Source of the DNA: Bacillus sp. SB49 | GTDB taxonomy: Bacteria > Bacillota > Bacilli > Bacillales > Halobacillaceae | Length of the DNA: 64,000 bases | NCBI RefSeq assembly: GCF_000469135.2 | Contig: NZ_CP048117.1 | Location: forward strand, 2,455,501-2,519,500 | Reading direction: 5' to 3' | In this document: piece by piece, positions 9,496-17,554 of the stretch | Layout of the letters: each line of letters begins with the position of its first letter | How positions within the stretch are numbered: position 1 is the stretch's first letter | Notes under the pieces: generated by a model | Databases searched by the model: none | Told to the model about the DNA's origin: nothing | Seen by the model: the letters and a program-made list of their open reading frames with translations, nothing else | Made by a program: the position numbers and the translations under genes

Positions 9496-9525
9496 AAGCC
9501 GAAGCCAAATATTTGGCTTCGGCTT
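9496..9525 (-). terminator. Terminator of the fatty acid degradation operon
   Basis: Perfect 15-bp arms AAGCCGAAGCCAAAT/ATTTGGCTTCGGCTT 11 bases after etfA. It is strong as a hairpin, but the T-run is poor. Confidence 0.75.
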
Positions 9526-9536
9526 CTAAGTTCAGC

Positions 9537-10517
9537 TTATGCATTCACTTTTATTTGTTTCACTTCTTCAATCAATTTTGGTACGACATCAAAAAGATCT
9601 CCGACAATCCCGTAATCCGCGACGTTGAAAATATTCGCTTCCGGATCTTTGTTGATGGCGACAATGATTTTAGAGTTCGACATACCGGCAAGGTGCTGGA
9701 TCGCTCCTGAAATTCCGCAGGCAATGTACAAATCAGGCGTAACGACTTTTCCGGTCTGACCGATTTGGAGGGAGTAATCACAGTATCCTGCATCACACGC
9801 TCCACGGGAAGCTCCCACTGTCCCGCCAAGGACTTCTGCAAGCTTCTCTAATGGTTCAAATCCTTCCGCACTCTTCACGCCTCTGCCTCCGGCCACAATC
9901 ACTTTCGCCTCTGATAGATCGACACCGTCTGAAGATTTGCGAATGACATCCTTAATGATTGTACGAATGTTAGAGATCTCTACATCTTTCGTGGAGACGT
10001 CCCCGGTCAGAGAATCGTCACGGGTCAGAGCTGGTATGTTGTTAGGACGGATCGTTGCAAAAATGAGGCCCTCCGTGATTTTTTTCTTTTCAAAAGCTTT
10101 TCCGGAATAGATGGGACGGGTGAAAATCGTTTCTCCACCTTCCACGACGACCTCCGTCGCATCAGATACAAGACCGGAACCCAGTTTGCTTGCCAGTTTC
10201 GGCGCAAGGTCTTTTCCTACTGCCGTATGACCAAGGACGATCCCGTCTGGCGATTCATCCTGAATGACTTGATGGACTGCCTGACCGTGCCCGTCAGATG
10301 TATACGTTCTCAATTCTGGGTTTGAAATAGTGATGACCCTCGCTGCACCATGATAAACCATTTCCTGTCCCATCGCTTCGAGGTTACCATCACCGCACAA
10401 AACTCCGACGACTTCTCCACCGTCGCTGATCAAATGAGCAGCCGCGATCGCTTCGAACGTGACATTACGCAGGCTTCCTTCTCTTGCTTCTCCGATTACC
10501 AGTACCTTCTTACTCAT
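9537..10517 (-). CDS. etfA: Electron transfer flavoprotein alpha subunit
   Basis: The 326-residue subunit holds the FAD of the ETF heterodimer, which takes electrons from acyl-CoA dehydrogenases. The C-terminal FAD-binding domain is clear ([10 protein letters not shown] about 205-215, [40 protein letters not shown]). An ATG two codons earlier exists, but the one at 10517 is 7 bases from GAGAGGAG, which gives MSKKV. It is the last gene of the fadR-fadB-etfB-etfA segment, 25 bases after etfB. Confidence 0.96.
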   Translation of the reverse strand: MSKKVLVIGEAREGSLRNVTFEAIAAAHLISDGGEVVGVLCGDGNLEAMGQEMVYHGAARVITISNPELRTYTSDGHGQAVHQVIQDESPDGIVLGHTAVGKDLAPKLASKLGSGLVSDATEVVVEGGETIFTRPIYSGKAFEKKKITEGLIFATIRPNNIPALTRDDSLTGDVSTKDVEISNIRTIIKDVIRKSSDGVDLSEAKVIVAGGRGVKSAEGFEPLEKLAEVLGGTVGASRGACDAGYCDYSLQIGQTGKVVTPDLYIACGISGAIQHLAGMSNSKIIVAINKDPEANIFNVADYGIVGDLFDVVPKLIEEVKQIKVNA

Positions 10518-10542
10518 AACCATTCTCCTCTCCCTTCTCTAT

Positions 10543-11316
10543 TTACAGTACTTTCGCTTCTGTTTTCAGTAAGGAAACAAGTTCTTTCACCTGTTCATCC
10601 ACTTCACCTTCAAGAACTTTACCTGCTTCTTTCTCAGGAGGAAGGTATATTTCCACCGTCTTTGTTTTCGCCTCTACATCGTCTTCTTCCAGATCCAAGT
10701 CATCCAACTCCAGTTCCTCGAGTGGTTTCTTCTTGGCCTTCATAATACCCGGTAGAGAGGGATAACGAGGTTCGTTAAGCCCTTGCTGACAGGTGACAAG
10801 AAGTGGCAGAGACGTTTCGACTTTTTCCACATCTCCCTCAACATCGCGTTCGATTTGGACCGTCGTGCCATCGATTTCTATATTTGTAATCGTCGTTACA
10901 CAAGGGATATCCAGTCTTTCCGCTAAGCGGGGACCGACTTGCCCACTGGCTTCATCGATCGCAACATTTCCACCTAAGATGATATCCACGTCTTTATCTT
11001 CAAAGAAGGCTTCTAATATCTTCACGGTCGTAAAAGCATCCCCGTCTTCCAGATCATCCTCCGTATTGATCAATACAGCTTTATCCGCTCCCATTGCAAG
11101 TGCTGTACGAAGCTGTTTCTCGGACTCTTCTTCCCCGATCGTCACGACCGTCACTTCTCCCCCGTGAGCGTCGCGGAGGGTGATCGCTTCCTCAACGGCA
11201 TACTCATCATAGGGGTTGATGATAAATTCCGCACCGTCCTCCTGGATGGCTCCGTTTTTAACTGCTATTTTCTCTTCCGTATCAAACGTTCTCTTCAACA
11301 ACACGTAAATATTCAT
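10543..11316 (-). CDS. etfB: Electron transfer flavoprotein beta subunit
   Basis: Partner of EtfA, 257 residues, which binds AMP and docks to acyl-CoA dehydrogenases. The family features VLLKRTFDTEEKI, the adenine-binding segment (ILGGNVAIDEASGQVG) and the recognition-loop LPLLVTCQQGLNEPRYPSL are present. The C-terminal part is unusually acidic (ELELDDLDLEEDDVEAK), in line with a salt-adapted proteome, though that is inference. It lies 18 bases downstream of the enoyl-CoA hydratase gene and is co-transcribed. Confidence 0.95.
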   Translation of the reverse strand: MNIYVLLKRTFDTEEKIAVKNGAIQEDGAEFIINPYDEYAVEEAITLRDAHGGEVTVVTIGEEESEKQLRTALAMGADKAVLINTEDDLEDGDAFTTVKILEAFFEDKDVDIILGGNVAIDEASGQVGPRLAERLDIPCVTTITNIEIDGTTVQIERDVEGDVEKVETSLPLLVTCQQGLNEPRYPSLPGIMKAKKKPLEELELDDLDLEEDDVEAKTKTVEIYLPPEKEAGKVLEGEVDEQVKELVSLLKTEAKVL

Positions 11317-11334
11317 CCTTCATACCCTCCAGTA

Positions 11335-12108
11335 CTATTGATCTCGGAACGCAGGGTTCCGTTTTTCGATAAACGCTTGAATTCCCTCTTTGGCGTCCTC
11401 ATTGCCGAACACGGCACCGAATGCCTCTGCTTCTGCCTTTACGCCTTCTTCCAAACGGGAGGTGTGGGCATAAGGAATCAACTTCATGACCTGATGGATG
11501 CCGGGGCCGCTCTTAGCAGCTATCTTCGCAGCAAGCTTTTCAGCCTGTGCGTGCAGCTCTTCTACAGGATAGCTGTGGTTGGCGAGACCAAGCCGGACAG
11601 CATCCTCCCCCGAAATCGGGGTCCCTGTAAGTATCATTTCATAAGCCTTTGCCACTCCTACATAACGCGGAAGACGCTGCGTCCCTGCGAAACCGGGCAG
11701 AATCCCGAGATTCATTTCAGGAAGACCAAGCTTGGCATCCGAAGAAACGATCCGGATGTGACAAGCCATGGCAAGTTCAAGCCCGCCTCCCAAGGCAGCC
11801 CCGTGAATGACGGCGATGACTGGAATGTGGAACTTCTCAATCCGGTCGAAGAGCTGCTGTCCTCTGCCGGCAAGCGCCTCATAGTCGGACGCCCCCTGTA
11901 AAGAGGTGAATTCTTTAATATCCGCGCCCGCTGAGAAGAACTTCCCTTCCCCTTTCAAGAGGATTGCTTTTACGGATTTGTCTGCTTCTATTTCGTTCAA
12001 CTGTTGTTCTAAATCCTTTAAAATTGCGGATGATAAGGCGTTCGCAGGGGGACTTTCTATAGTGACCTCCGCAACATTACCTTTGACTTTACATGCCAGT
12101 GTGGACAA
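11335..12108 (-). CDS. fadB: Enoyl-CoA hydratase (crotonase family)
   Basis: A 257-residue crotonase-fold enzyme that hydrates trans-2-enoyl-CoA in beta-oxidation. The first oxyanion-hole motif (FFSAGADIKEF), the second (HGAALGGGLELAMACH), and the active-site glutamates in the LGLPEMNLGILPGFAGTQRL region are present. It is orthologous to B. subtilis FadB (YsiB) in the lcfA-fadR-fadB-etfB-etfA order. The start is TTG at 12108, 9 bases from AAAGGAG. It is controlled with fadR from the promoter at 12770-12798. Confidence 0.93.
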   Translation of the reverse strand: MSTLACKVKGNVAEVTIESPPANALSSAILKDLEQQLNEIEADKSVKAILLKGEGKFFSAGADIKEFTSLQGASDYEALAGRGQQLFDRIEKFHIPVIAVIHGAALGGGLELAMACHIRIVSSDAKLGLPEMNLGILPGFAGTQRLPRYVGVAKAYEMILTGTPISGEDAVRLGLANHSYPVEELHAQAEKLAAKIAAKSGPGIHQVMKLIPYAHTSRLEEGVKAEAEAFGAVFGNEDAKEGIQAFIEKRNPAFRDQ

Positions 12109-12122
12109 AGCGATTCGCTCCT

Positions 12123-12716
12123 TTATGATGAATGATTACGGGTCAACCCACGAATGATCAAGCTATGGACTTCTTCCGCCTGGTCTGCTATGTTATAGCG
12201 CTGCTCGTTCATTACCCAATTTGTCACCGTCTCATCCATCGTTCCGAAAATCATCTGACGAACGAGACGGCGGTCCAAATCGCTCCGGAACAGCTTTTCC
12301 TCTACACCTTCTTCCACGATCTGATCGATGACATCCAAATATCTTTTCAATACCTGGTTGATCTTCAACCGCAGGTCTTTGTTGGATTGTCTCAACTCCA
12401 ATTGTGTGACGACCGCAAGATGGTGGTCCGCTGCCAGCTGCTCATAATGTGTTTCGATCAACGTTAAGAGCTTCTCTTCCGCTGACTGCTTCGAGGTTGT
12501 TTCCTGCTCGATCCTTTCGATGAATTGCCCCATCTTTTCCTGGAACAAAGAAACGAGAATATCCTCTTTGTTTTTGAAATAAAGATAGATGGTTCCATCT
12601 GCCACTCCTGCTTTTTTGGCTATCTTTGATACCTGTGAGGAATGGTAGCCATTTTCAGCAATGACTTCGACTGCTGCATCTATAATTTGTTTGAACTTTG
12701 GTTTGTCTTTCTTCAT
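12123..12716 (-). CDS. fadR: Fatty acid degradation repressor FadR (TetR family)
   Basis: TetR-type repressor of 197 residues. The N-terminal helix-turn-helix (about 10-55: KQIIDAAVEVIAENGYHSS, VADGTIYLYFKNKEDIL) is highly typical, and the C-terminal ligand domain resembles B. subtilis FadR (YsiA), which is released from DNA by long-chain acyl-CoA. The ATG at 12716 with AGGAGATATTC was chosen over an upstream in-frame ATG that overlaps the operator. A FadR box lies 30 bases upstream on its own promoter, so autoregulation is expected. FadB and Etf genes follow. Confidence 0.93.
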   Translation of the reverse strand: MKKDKPKFKQIIDAAVEVIAENGYHSSQVSKIAKKAGVADGTIYLYFKNKEDILVSLFQEKMGQFIERIEQETTSKQSAEEKLLTLIETHYEQLAADHHLAVVTQLELRQSNKDLRLKINQVLKRYLDVIDQIVEEGVEEKLFRSDLDRRLVRQMIFGTMDETVTNWVMNEQRYNIADQAEEVHSLIIRGLTRNHSS

Positions 12717-12745
12717 GAATATCTCCTGCCCATCTTCACTGAAAA

Positions 12746-12763
12746 TGAATGAATCATCATTCA
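12746..12763. promoter_or_regulatory. FadR operator
   Basis: Perfect inverted repeat TGAATGA-ATCA-TCATTCA. This agrees with the TGAATGA/TCATTCA arms known for Bacillus FadR boxes. It sits at the expected transcription start of the promoter just upstream, so bound FadR would block initiation. Confidence 0.85.
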
Positions 12764-12769
12764 TCTATT

Positions 12770-12798
12770 ATTCTACATACAGGAGAATATTCTGTCAA
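12770..12798 (-). promoter_or_regulatory. Internal sigma-A promoter upstream of fadR
   Basis: Consensus TTGACA (12798-12793), 17 bases, TAGAAT (12775-12770). It is located between lcfA and fadR and immediately followed by the FadR box. It should drive fadR-fadB-etfB-etfA separately from lcfA. Confidence 0.85.
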
Positions 12799-12813
12799 CT
12801 TTCTTCGAGAAAT

Positions 12814-14514
12814 TTACTGGATGCTCTCTGCATCCTCATATTTCTGCCGCTCCTCTTCCACTAACGACCGCCTCAGTATTTTACCTACAGCCGTCTTGGG
12901 AAGTTCCTCCCGGAATTCATAGAGCCTCGGTACTTTATAAGCGGCAATATTTTTTCTGCAGTATTCATTTAATTCTTCTTCCGTGATGTCGCTTCCTTGT
13001 TTTTTCACGATAAAAGCTTTGACGGTCTCTCCTCTGTAAGGGTCCGGCACACCGACGACGACTGCCTCCTGAATCTCCGAATGCTCATAAAGTACCTCTT
13101 CGACTTCTCTTGGATAGATGTTATAACCTCCGGCAATGATCATATCCTTTTTCCGATCAACAATGTAGAAATATCCGTCCTCGTTCATGTACCCCATGTC
13201 ACCTGTCCGGAACCAACCGTCCTCGCTCAACACCTGAGCTGTTTCCTCCGGCTTATTCCAGTACCCTTTCATCACCTGCGGTCCTTTGACGGCGATTTCT
13301 CCTATTTCACCAAAAGGAGCTTCCACATCAGACTCCATTTGAATAATTTTGGCATCTGTATCCGGCCAAGGGATTCCTACACTTCCACTCACCCGTTTGC
13401 CCCAAATCAAGTTGGAGTGTGTCGTCGGTGACGTTTCCGTCAAACCATACCCTTCGACAAGCTTACCTCCGGTAACCGCCTCGAAACGTTCCTGTACTTC
13501 CACTGGAAGCGGCGCAGACCCGCTGATACACGCTTCAATAGAAGAAAGATCATATTTCTGCAGATTCGGATGATTGAGAAGAGCGATATAGATAGTAGGC
13601 GCTCCGGGGAATAAAGTAGGCTTTCTTTTTTCAATCACTTTCAGCACGTCTTCTGCTTCAAACTTCGGCATCAGAATGATTTCATTAGCCATCATGACAG
13701 AAAGGTTCATGACAGAGGTCATCCCGTACACATGAAAAAAAGGAAGTATTGCAAGAACAGACTCTTTCCCTTCTTCACATTTATACAGCCATTTCTGTGC
13801 CATTTGAGTATTAACTACCAAATTGTAATGGGTGAGCATGACACCTTTCGGAAACCCTGTCGTTCCTCCTGTGTACTGCAGCAGCGCCAAATCTTCCACG
13901 GCATCCACGTCCACCGCTTTGAAGGAATGGTTCTTCTTCAGCACGCCGGGCCACAAATGAGTATCCATCGACTGCTCCGGCTTTACCAATACTTGATACT
14001 GCCGCTTTTGGATGAACGGATAGATTTTATTTTTCGGGAAGGGGAGATAATCCTTTATACCGGTCACAAGGATATGTTCCAGCGAAGTCTCCGCTTTTAC
14101 ATTTGCGGCTTTAGGGTACAGAATATCGAGGCAGATGATCATTTTCGCCCCGGAATCCTTCAATTGATATTCCAGCTCTCTTTCCATATACAGCGGGTTT
14201 GTCTGTACTACAATTCCTCCTGCCATCAGTACCGCATAGTAAGAGATGACCGACTGTGGACAGTTGGGGAGCATGATCGAAACCCTATCCCCCTTCTCCA
14301 AACCAAGATATTGGAGATACCCGGCCACGGTGACAGCCTGTTCGTAGACTTCCTGATACGTCATTTCCTTCCCCATAAAATAAAGCGCTTTCTTTTCTCC
14401 GTGACGTTCGGCGCTTTCTTTCAAATAATCGTGGATCGGACGCTTATCGTAATCGATTTGGACAGGGACCTCCGGCGGATAATATTGATGCCAAGGACGC
14501 TGAAAGGTTGTCAT
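12814..14514 (-). CDS. lcfA: Long-chain fatty acid-CoA ligase
   Basis: AMP-forming acyl-CoA synthetase of 566 residues that activates fatty acids for beta-oxidation at the membrane. It has the AMP-binding P-loop YTGGTTGFPKGVMLTH (about 216-231), GYGLTETSP, the WFRTGDMGYMNEDG segment and the C-terminal lysine motif (PKTAVGKILRR). Similarity and gene order match B. subtilis LcfA. It has its own TATAAT promoter about 36 bases upstream (AAGGGAGG site) and no FadR box there. It is likely the first gene of the operon, with read-through into fadR possible. Confidence 0.95.
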   Translation of the reverse strand: MTTFQRPWHQYYPPEVPVQIDYDKRPIHDYLKESAERHGEKKALYFMGKEMTYQEVYEQAVTVAGYLQYLGLEKGDRVSIMLPNCPQSVISYYAVLMAGGIVVQTNPLYMERELEYQLKDSGAKMIICLDILYPKAANVKAETSLEHILVTGIKDYLPFPKNKIYPFIQKRQYQVLVKPEQSMDTHLWPGVLKKNHSFKAVDVDAVEDLALLQYTGGTTGFPKGVMLTHYNLVVNTQMAQKWLYKCEEGKESVLAILPFFHVYGMTSVMNLSVMMANEIILMPKFEAEDVLKVIEKRKPTLFPGAPTIYIALLNHPNLQKYDLSSIEACISGSAPLPVEVQERFEAVTGGKLVEGYGLTETSPTTHSNLIWGKRVSGSVGIPWPDTDAKIIQMESDVEAPFGEIGEIAVKGPQVMKGYWNKPEETAQVLSEDGWFRTGDMGYMNEDGYFYIVDRKKDMIIAGGYNIYPREVEEVLYEHSEIQEAVVVGVPDPYRGETVKAFIVKKQGSDITEEELNEYCRKNIAAYKVPRLYEFREELPKTAVGKILRRSLVEEERQKYEDAESIQ

Positions 14515-14549
14515 ACGTAAATGCCTCCCTTATTTAGGTCTTCTACTCC

Positions 14550-14609
14550 ATTATAACTATTCAACCGGGACATTTGAAATATAATTTCTAATTTTTAAAA
14601 TATTTCAAA
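14550..14609 (-). promoter_or_regulatory. lcfA promoter with overlapping 10-bp inverted repeat
   Basis: A -10 TATAAT (14555-14550) is preceded at 17 bases by a weak -35 TTCAAA (14578-14573). That hexamer lies inside one arm of a perfect inverted repeat TTTGAAATAT (14573-14582) / ATATTTCAAA (14600-14609), with 17 bases between the arms. The repeat is a candidate operator, and the DNA is A/T-rich. Confidence 0.5.
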
Positions 14610-14632
14610 CGACATTTTTCGCACAAAACTGT

Positions 14633-14662
14633 AAAAAAAGCTCTTCTGTTAAGAAGAGCTTT
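14633..14662 (-). terminator. Terminator of the polX-mutSB-yshE operon
   Basis: Perfect 11-bp stem AAAGCTCTTCT/AGAAGAGCTTT with loop GTTA, followed on the minus strand by a T7 run. It touches the stop codon of the small ORF just upstream. Confidence 0.88.
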
Positions 14663-14739
14663 CATAAGATGAAGAAAAGGACACCAATAAGTAAAAATAA
14701 TGCAGCTACGACCAACAATATTTTCGCCAGCGTTTCCAT
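14662..14739 (-). CDS. Small hydrophobic peptide, 25 residues
   Basis: A short open frame that begins METLAKILL and ends GVLFFIL. It is almost wholly hydrophobic after residue 6, so it would be a single membrane helix. The ATG at 14739 is preceded by AAGGGGGAAGCC, a good ribosome-binding site. It starts 11 bases after the DUF350 gene and ends at the operon terminator, so it is in an operon with yshE. I recognise no family beyond a general likeness to short membrane proteins whose N-terminus is METLxK. It is either a true small protein or chance; the start signal, spacing and composition favour a gene. Confidence 0.55.
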   Translation of the reverse strand: METLAKILLVVAALFLLIGVLFFIL

Positions 14740-14749
14740 GGCTTCCCCC

Positions 14750-15157
14750 TTAAATGATATTCGCACCAATGACGTAGGAAAGTCCGACAGAAATGACAAG
14801 GGAGATAAATCCTACCGCACGGTTATCTTCTTCAATTTCCCGATCGATTTTAAAAGAGGGAGTGAGAAACTCAAAGATGAAGTAGCCGAATAACAGAAGA
14901 ACGAAGCCGTAAAGGCCCCACCCCATCGTCATCAGCAAGGAGTCATTATGCTGGATGGAGAAGCGGAAGATATTCGCCACTCCGAATATCTTACCCCCTG
15001 TAGCCATTGCCACGGCCATATTCCCCTTTTTTATCTCTTTCCAATTATTATAGGATGTGACTGCTTCGAATACCGCCATGGAAACGACCAGACAGAGAAC
15101 GACGACGCTGTATCTGGCTGCGGTTTCCACAAGCGTAATTTCCCAAAAACCATCCAT
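14750..15157 (-). CDS. yshE: DUF350 membrane protein YshE
   Basis: Integral membrane protein of 135 residues with about four helices and a conserved charged loop (NNWKEIKKGNMAVAMATGGKIFGVANIFRFS), typical of DUF350. It matches the YshE position between mutSB and lcfA in B. subtilis. Its function is unknown; DUF350 proteins have been linked to membrane stress in some bacteria, but not here. It lies 27 bases downstream of mutS2 and probably shares that transcript. Confidence 0.88.
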   Translation of the reverse strand: MDGFWEITLVETAARYSVVVLCLVVSMAVFEAVTSYNNWKEIKKGNMAVAMATGGKIFGVANIFRFSIQHNDSLLMTMGWGLYGFVLLLFGYFIFEFLTPSFKIDREIEEDNRAVGFISLVISVGLSYVIGANII

Positions 15158-15184
15158 TCTTCCTGCTCCTTTCTCTACTGAAGT

Positions 15185-17533
15185 TTAACGGAGCTCCAAG
15201 ACGGTGACCCCGCTGCCTCCTTCGTTCATGCCTCCGGCACGGTGTCCGGAAATACTACGATGGTTCTTTGCGAAATTCTGAACACCGGTACGCAGCGCCC
15301 CTGTTCCTTTTCCGTGAATAATGGACACCGTCGGATATCCGGCGAGAAGCGCGTCGTCGATATACTTCTCCAGACGATTAAGAGCATCTTCATACCTTTC
15401 CCCGCGCAAATCGAGTTCCGCTTTCACATGGAAGCTCTTCCCTTTGACCGTAGCCATCGGTTTTTCTTTATACGGTTCTTTGGCTTTGACGAATTCCAAG
15501 TCTTTTTGTTTTGCTTTTACCTTCATAACGCCTACTTGTACCTGATACTCATTCTTGCCTGTCTTTTCAACGATGGTACCTTGTTGGTTGAGGGTAAGAA
15601 GTTTGACTTCATCCCCAGGCTGTAATTCCTTCTGCGTCTGCTTAGGCTTGGCAGGCTGTGCCTTAGGTTTCTTGCTTGTAAGTTCCGGTTGTGCCTCTTC
15701 GAACATCTTGCGGGCTTCAATCCATTCATGTTCTTTCATATCTGCCTGGGACTTCATGTTGCGGATTACACTAACGATTTCCTCGGCTTCTTCTTTCGCC
15801 TTCCTAATCGCCTTCTCCGCCTTCGCTTCTGCTTTCTCATAAAGCTTCTCCCGTTGTTGTTCAAACTGGTTCCACTTAACCTGAAGCTCGTTACGAAGAT
15901 TCTCTGCTTCCTCCAGCATCTGCTCTGCTTCTTCGTAATCTTTTTCTGCTCCCCGTTTGGATTCTTCCAAGGAGGCAATCATGTTCTCGACGCTCTGAGA
16001 ATCGACACCGACATGCCCCTTGGCATCATCGATGATGGATTCATCCAGTCCGAGTCTTCTGGAGATCTCAAATGCATTACTGCGCCCCGGGACGCCGATC
16101 AAAAGACGGTACGTCGGTTTCAATGTTTGAATGTCAAATTCTACGGATGCATTGATGACACCAGGGCGATTATAACCATATGCTTTCAATTCCGGGTAGT
16201 GGGTCGTTGCAATAACCCGGGCATCTCTTCTTACGACTTCATCCAAAATGGACATGGCAAGAGCGGCACCTTCCTGAGGGTCCGTCCCCGCACCTAGCTC
16301 GTCAAAAAGAACGAGCGAACGGTGGTCGACACGATTCAGGATGTCAACAATATTCGTCATGTGGGAAGAAAAGGTGGATAGACTTTGTTCTATGGACTGT
16401 TCATCCCCAATGTCAGCGAACACTTCATCAAACACAGCCAGCTCACAGCCATCTAAAGCCGGCACCTGTAAACCGGATTGAGCCATCAAGGTAAATAATC
16501 CGACCAGTTTAAGCGTTACGGTTTTACCACCGGTGTTTGGTCCTGTGATGACGATGGACGTATAATCCTCTCCAAGTTCTACATCGTTCGGAACGACTTC
16601 TTCGGCTGGAATGAGCGGGTGTCGGGCCTGTTTCATCTTAATGATGCCCTTATCGTTCATTTTTGGCATGGACGCTTTCATACTTGCACCGAGTTTAGCC
16701 CGGGCGAACATAAAGTCGATATTCCCCAGGATTGTCACGTTTTCATAGAGTGGACTATTGTACTCCGCGATGGTCTGGGACAACTCTTTCAAGATGCGTT
16801 CCACTTCATTCTTTTCCTGCACCCGTGCTTCCTGGAGCTGATTGTTCAAATCGACTACCGTCTGGGGTTCAATGAACAAGGTGGCTCCTGATGAAGACTG
16901 GTCGTGTACAATACCACCTATCGATCCTCTATATTCCTGCTTTACGGGCAGGACATAGCGTTCATTTCGGATGGTAATGATGGAATCGGACAACATTTTG
17001 GACTTAGATCTGGTGAAAGACTCCATTCTCTCCCGTACGCGGCTTTCATTTGTACGGATTTTAGAACGAATGGTACGGAGTTTATCCGAAGCTCCGTCCA
17101 TCACCTTTCCATTTTCATCAATGCAGTGTCTGATCTCATCTTCCAATTCTTTCATCGGGTCAATACCTAGGACCATTTCCCGAAGGATCGGCATTTCCGG
17201 TTCTTCCATTTCTTCTACGAAGCGTTTGAGCTGACGGCCGCCGTAAATGGTACTGGCAATATCCAAGCACTCGGTGGCGCTGAGTATCCCACCGATCGTG
17301 GTCCGTTTCAAACTCGGTTTAATATCAAAAATTCCCCCTAAAGGAATATGTCCTTTCAAGCGCAGGACCTGTGCCGCTTCATCTGTTTCCTTCTGCTTCA
17401 CCAGCACCTCTCCCAAATCGGAAGAGGGTTTAAGAGCGGCAGTCTTCTCTTTTCCAAGCGAGGAAGCCGCTTTACCGCTCAATTGATCAATAATTTTTTT
17501 GAATTCCAGTGTACGGAGAATTCGTTCATTCAT
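15185..17533 (-). CDS. mutSB: Endonuclease MutS2
   Basis: MutS2-type ATPase and nuclease, 782 residues. It lacks the mismatch-recognition domain of MutS. Present are the core and clamp regions, Walker A GPNTGGKT (about 333), Walker [14 protein letters not shown] (about 407), a long coiled coil (about 510-640), a KOW-like segment and the C-terminal Smr nuclease domain ([12 protein letters not shown] to HGKGTGALR). The family is implicated in limiting recombination and, in B. subtilis, in rescue of collided ribosomes. It follows polX by 21 bases. Confidence 0.96.
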   Translation of the reverse strand: MNERILRTLEFKKIIDQLSGKAASSLGKEKTAALKPSSDLGEVLVKQKETDEAAQVLRLKGHIPLGGIFDIKPSLKRTTIGGILSATECLDIASTIYGGRQLKRFVEEMEEPEMPILREMVLGIDPMKELEDEIRHCIDENGKVMDGASDKLRTIRSKIRTNESRVRERMESFTRSKSKMLSDSIITIRNERYVLPVKQEYRGSIGGIVHDQSSSGATLFIEPQTVVDLNNQLQEARVQEKNEVERILKELSQTIAEYNSPLYENVTILGNIDFMFARAKLGASMKASMPKMNDKGIIKMKQARHPLIPAEEVVPNDVELGEDYTSIVITGPNTGGKTVTLKLVGLFTLMAQSGLQVPALDGCELAVFDEVFADIGDEQSIEQSLSTFSSHMTNIVDILNRVDHRSLVLFDELGAGTDPQEGAALAMSILDEVVRRDARVIATTHYPELKAYGYNRPGVINASVEFDIQTLKPTYRLLIGVPGRSNAFEISRRLGLDESIIDDAKGHVGVDSQSVENMIASLEESKRGAEKDYEEAEQMLEEAENLRNELQVKWNQFEQQREKLYEKAEAKAEKAIRKAKEEAEEIVSVIRNMKSQADMKEHEWIEARKMFEEAQPELTSKKPKAQPAKPKQTQKELQPGDEVKLLTLNQQGTIVEKTGKNEYQVQVGVMKVKAKQKDLEFVKAKEPYKEKPMATVKGKSFHVKAELDLRGERYEDALNRLEKYIDDALLAGYPTVSIIHGKGTGALRTGVQNFAKNHRSISGHRAGGMNEGGSGVTVLELR

Positions 17534-17554
17534 GCATTACCGTCTCCTTTATTG

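Noticed and set aside
11164-11901. Plus-strand open frame of 245 codons opposite etfB/fadB
   Set aside because: Shadow of two conserved genes, and it crosses their boundary without any logic.
13732-14520. Plus-strand open frame of 262 codons opposite lcfA
   Set aside because: Antisense to a conserved gene, no domain, no start signal.
14515-14640. Second FadR box upstream of lcfA
   Set aside because: No TGAATGA/TCATTCA pair is present; TTGAATAG near 14565 has only a half-like match.
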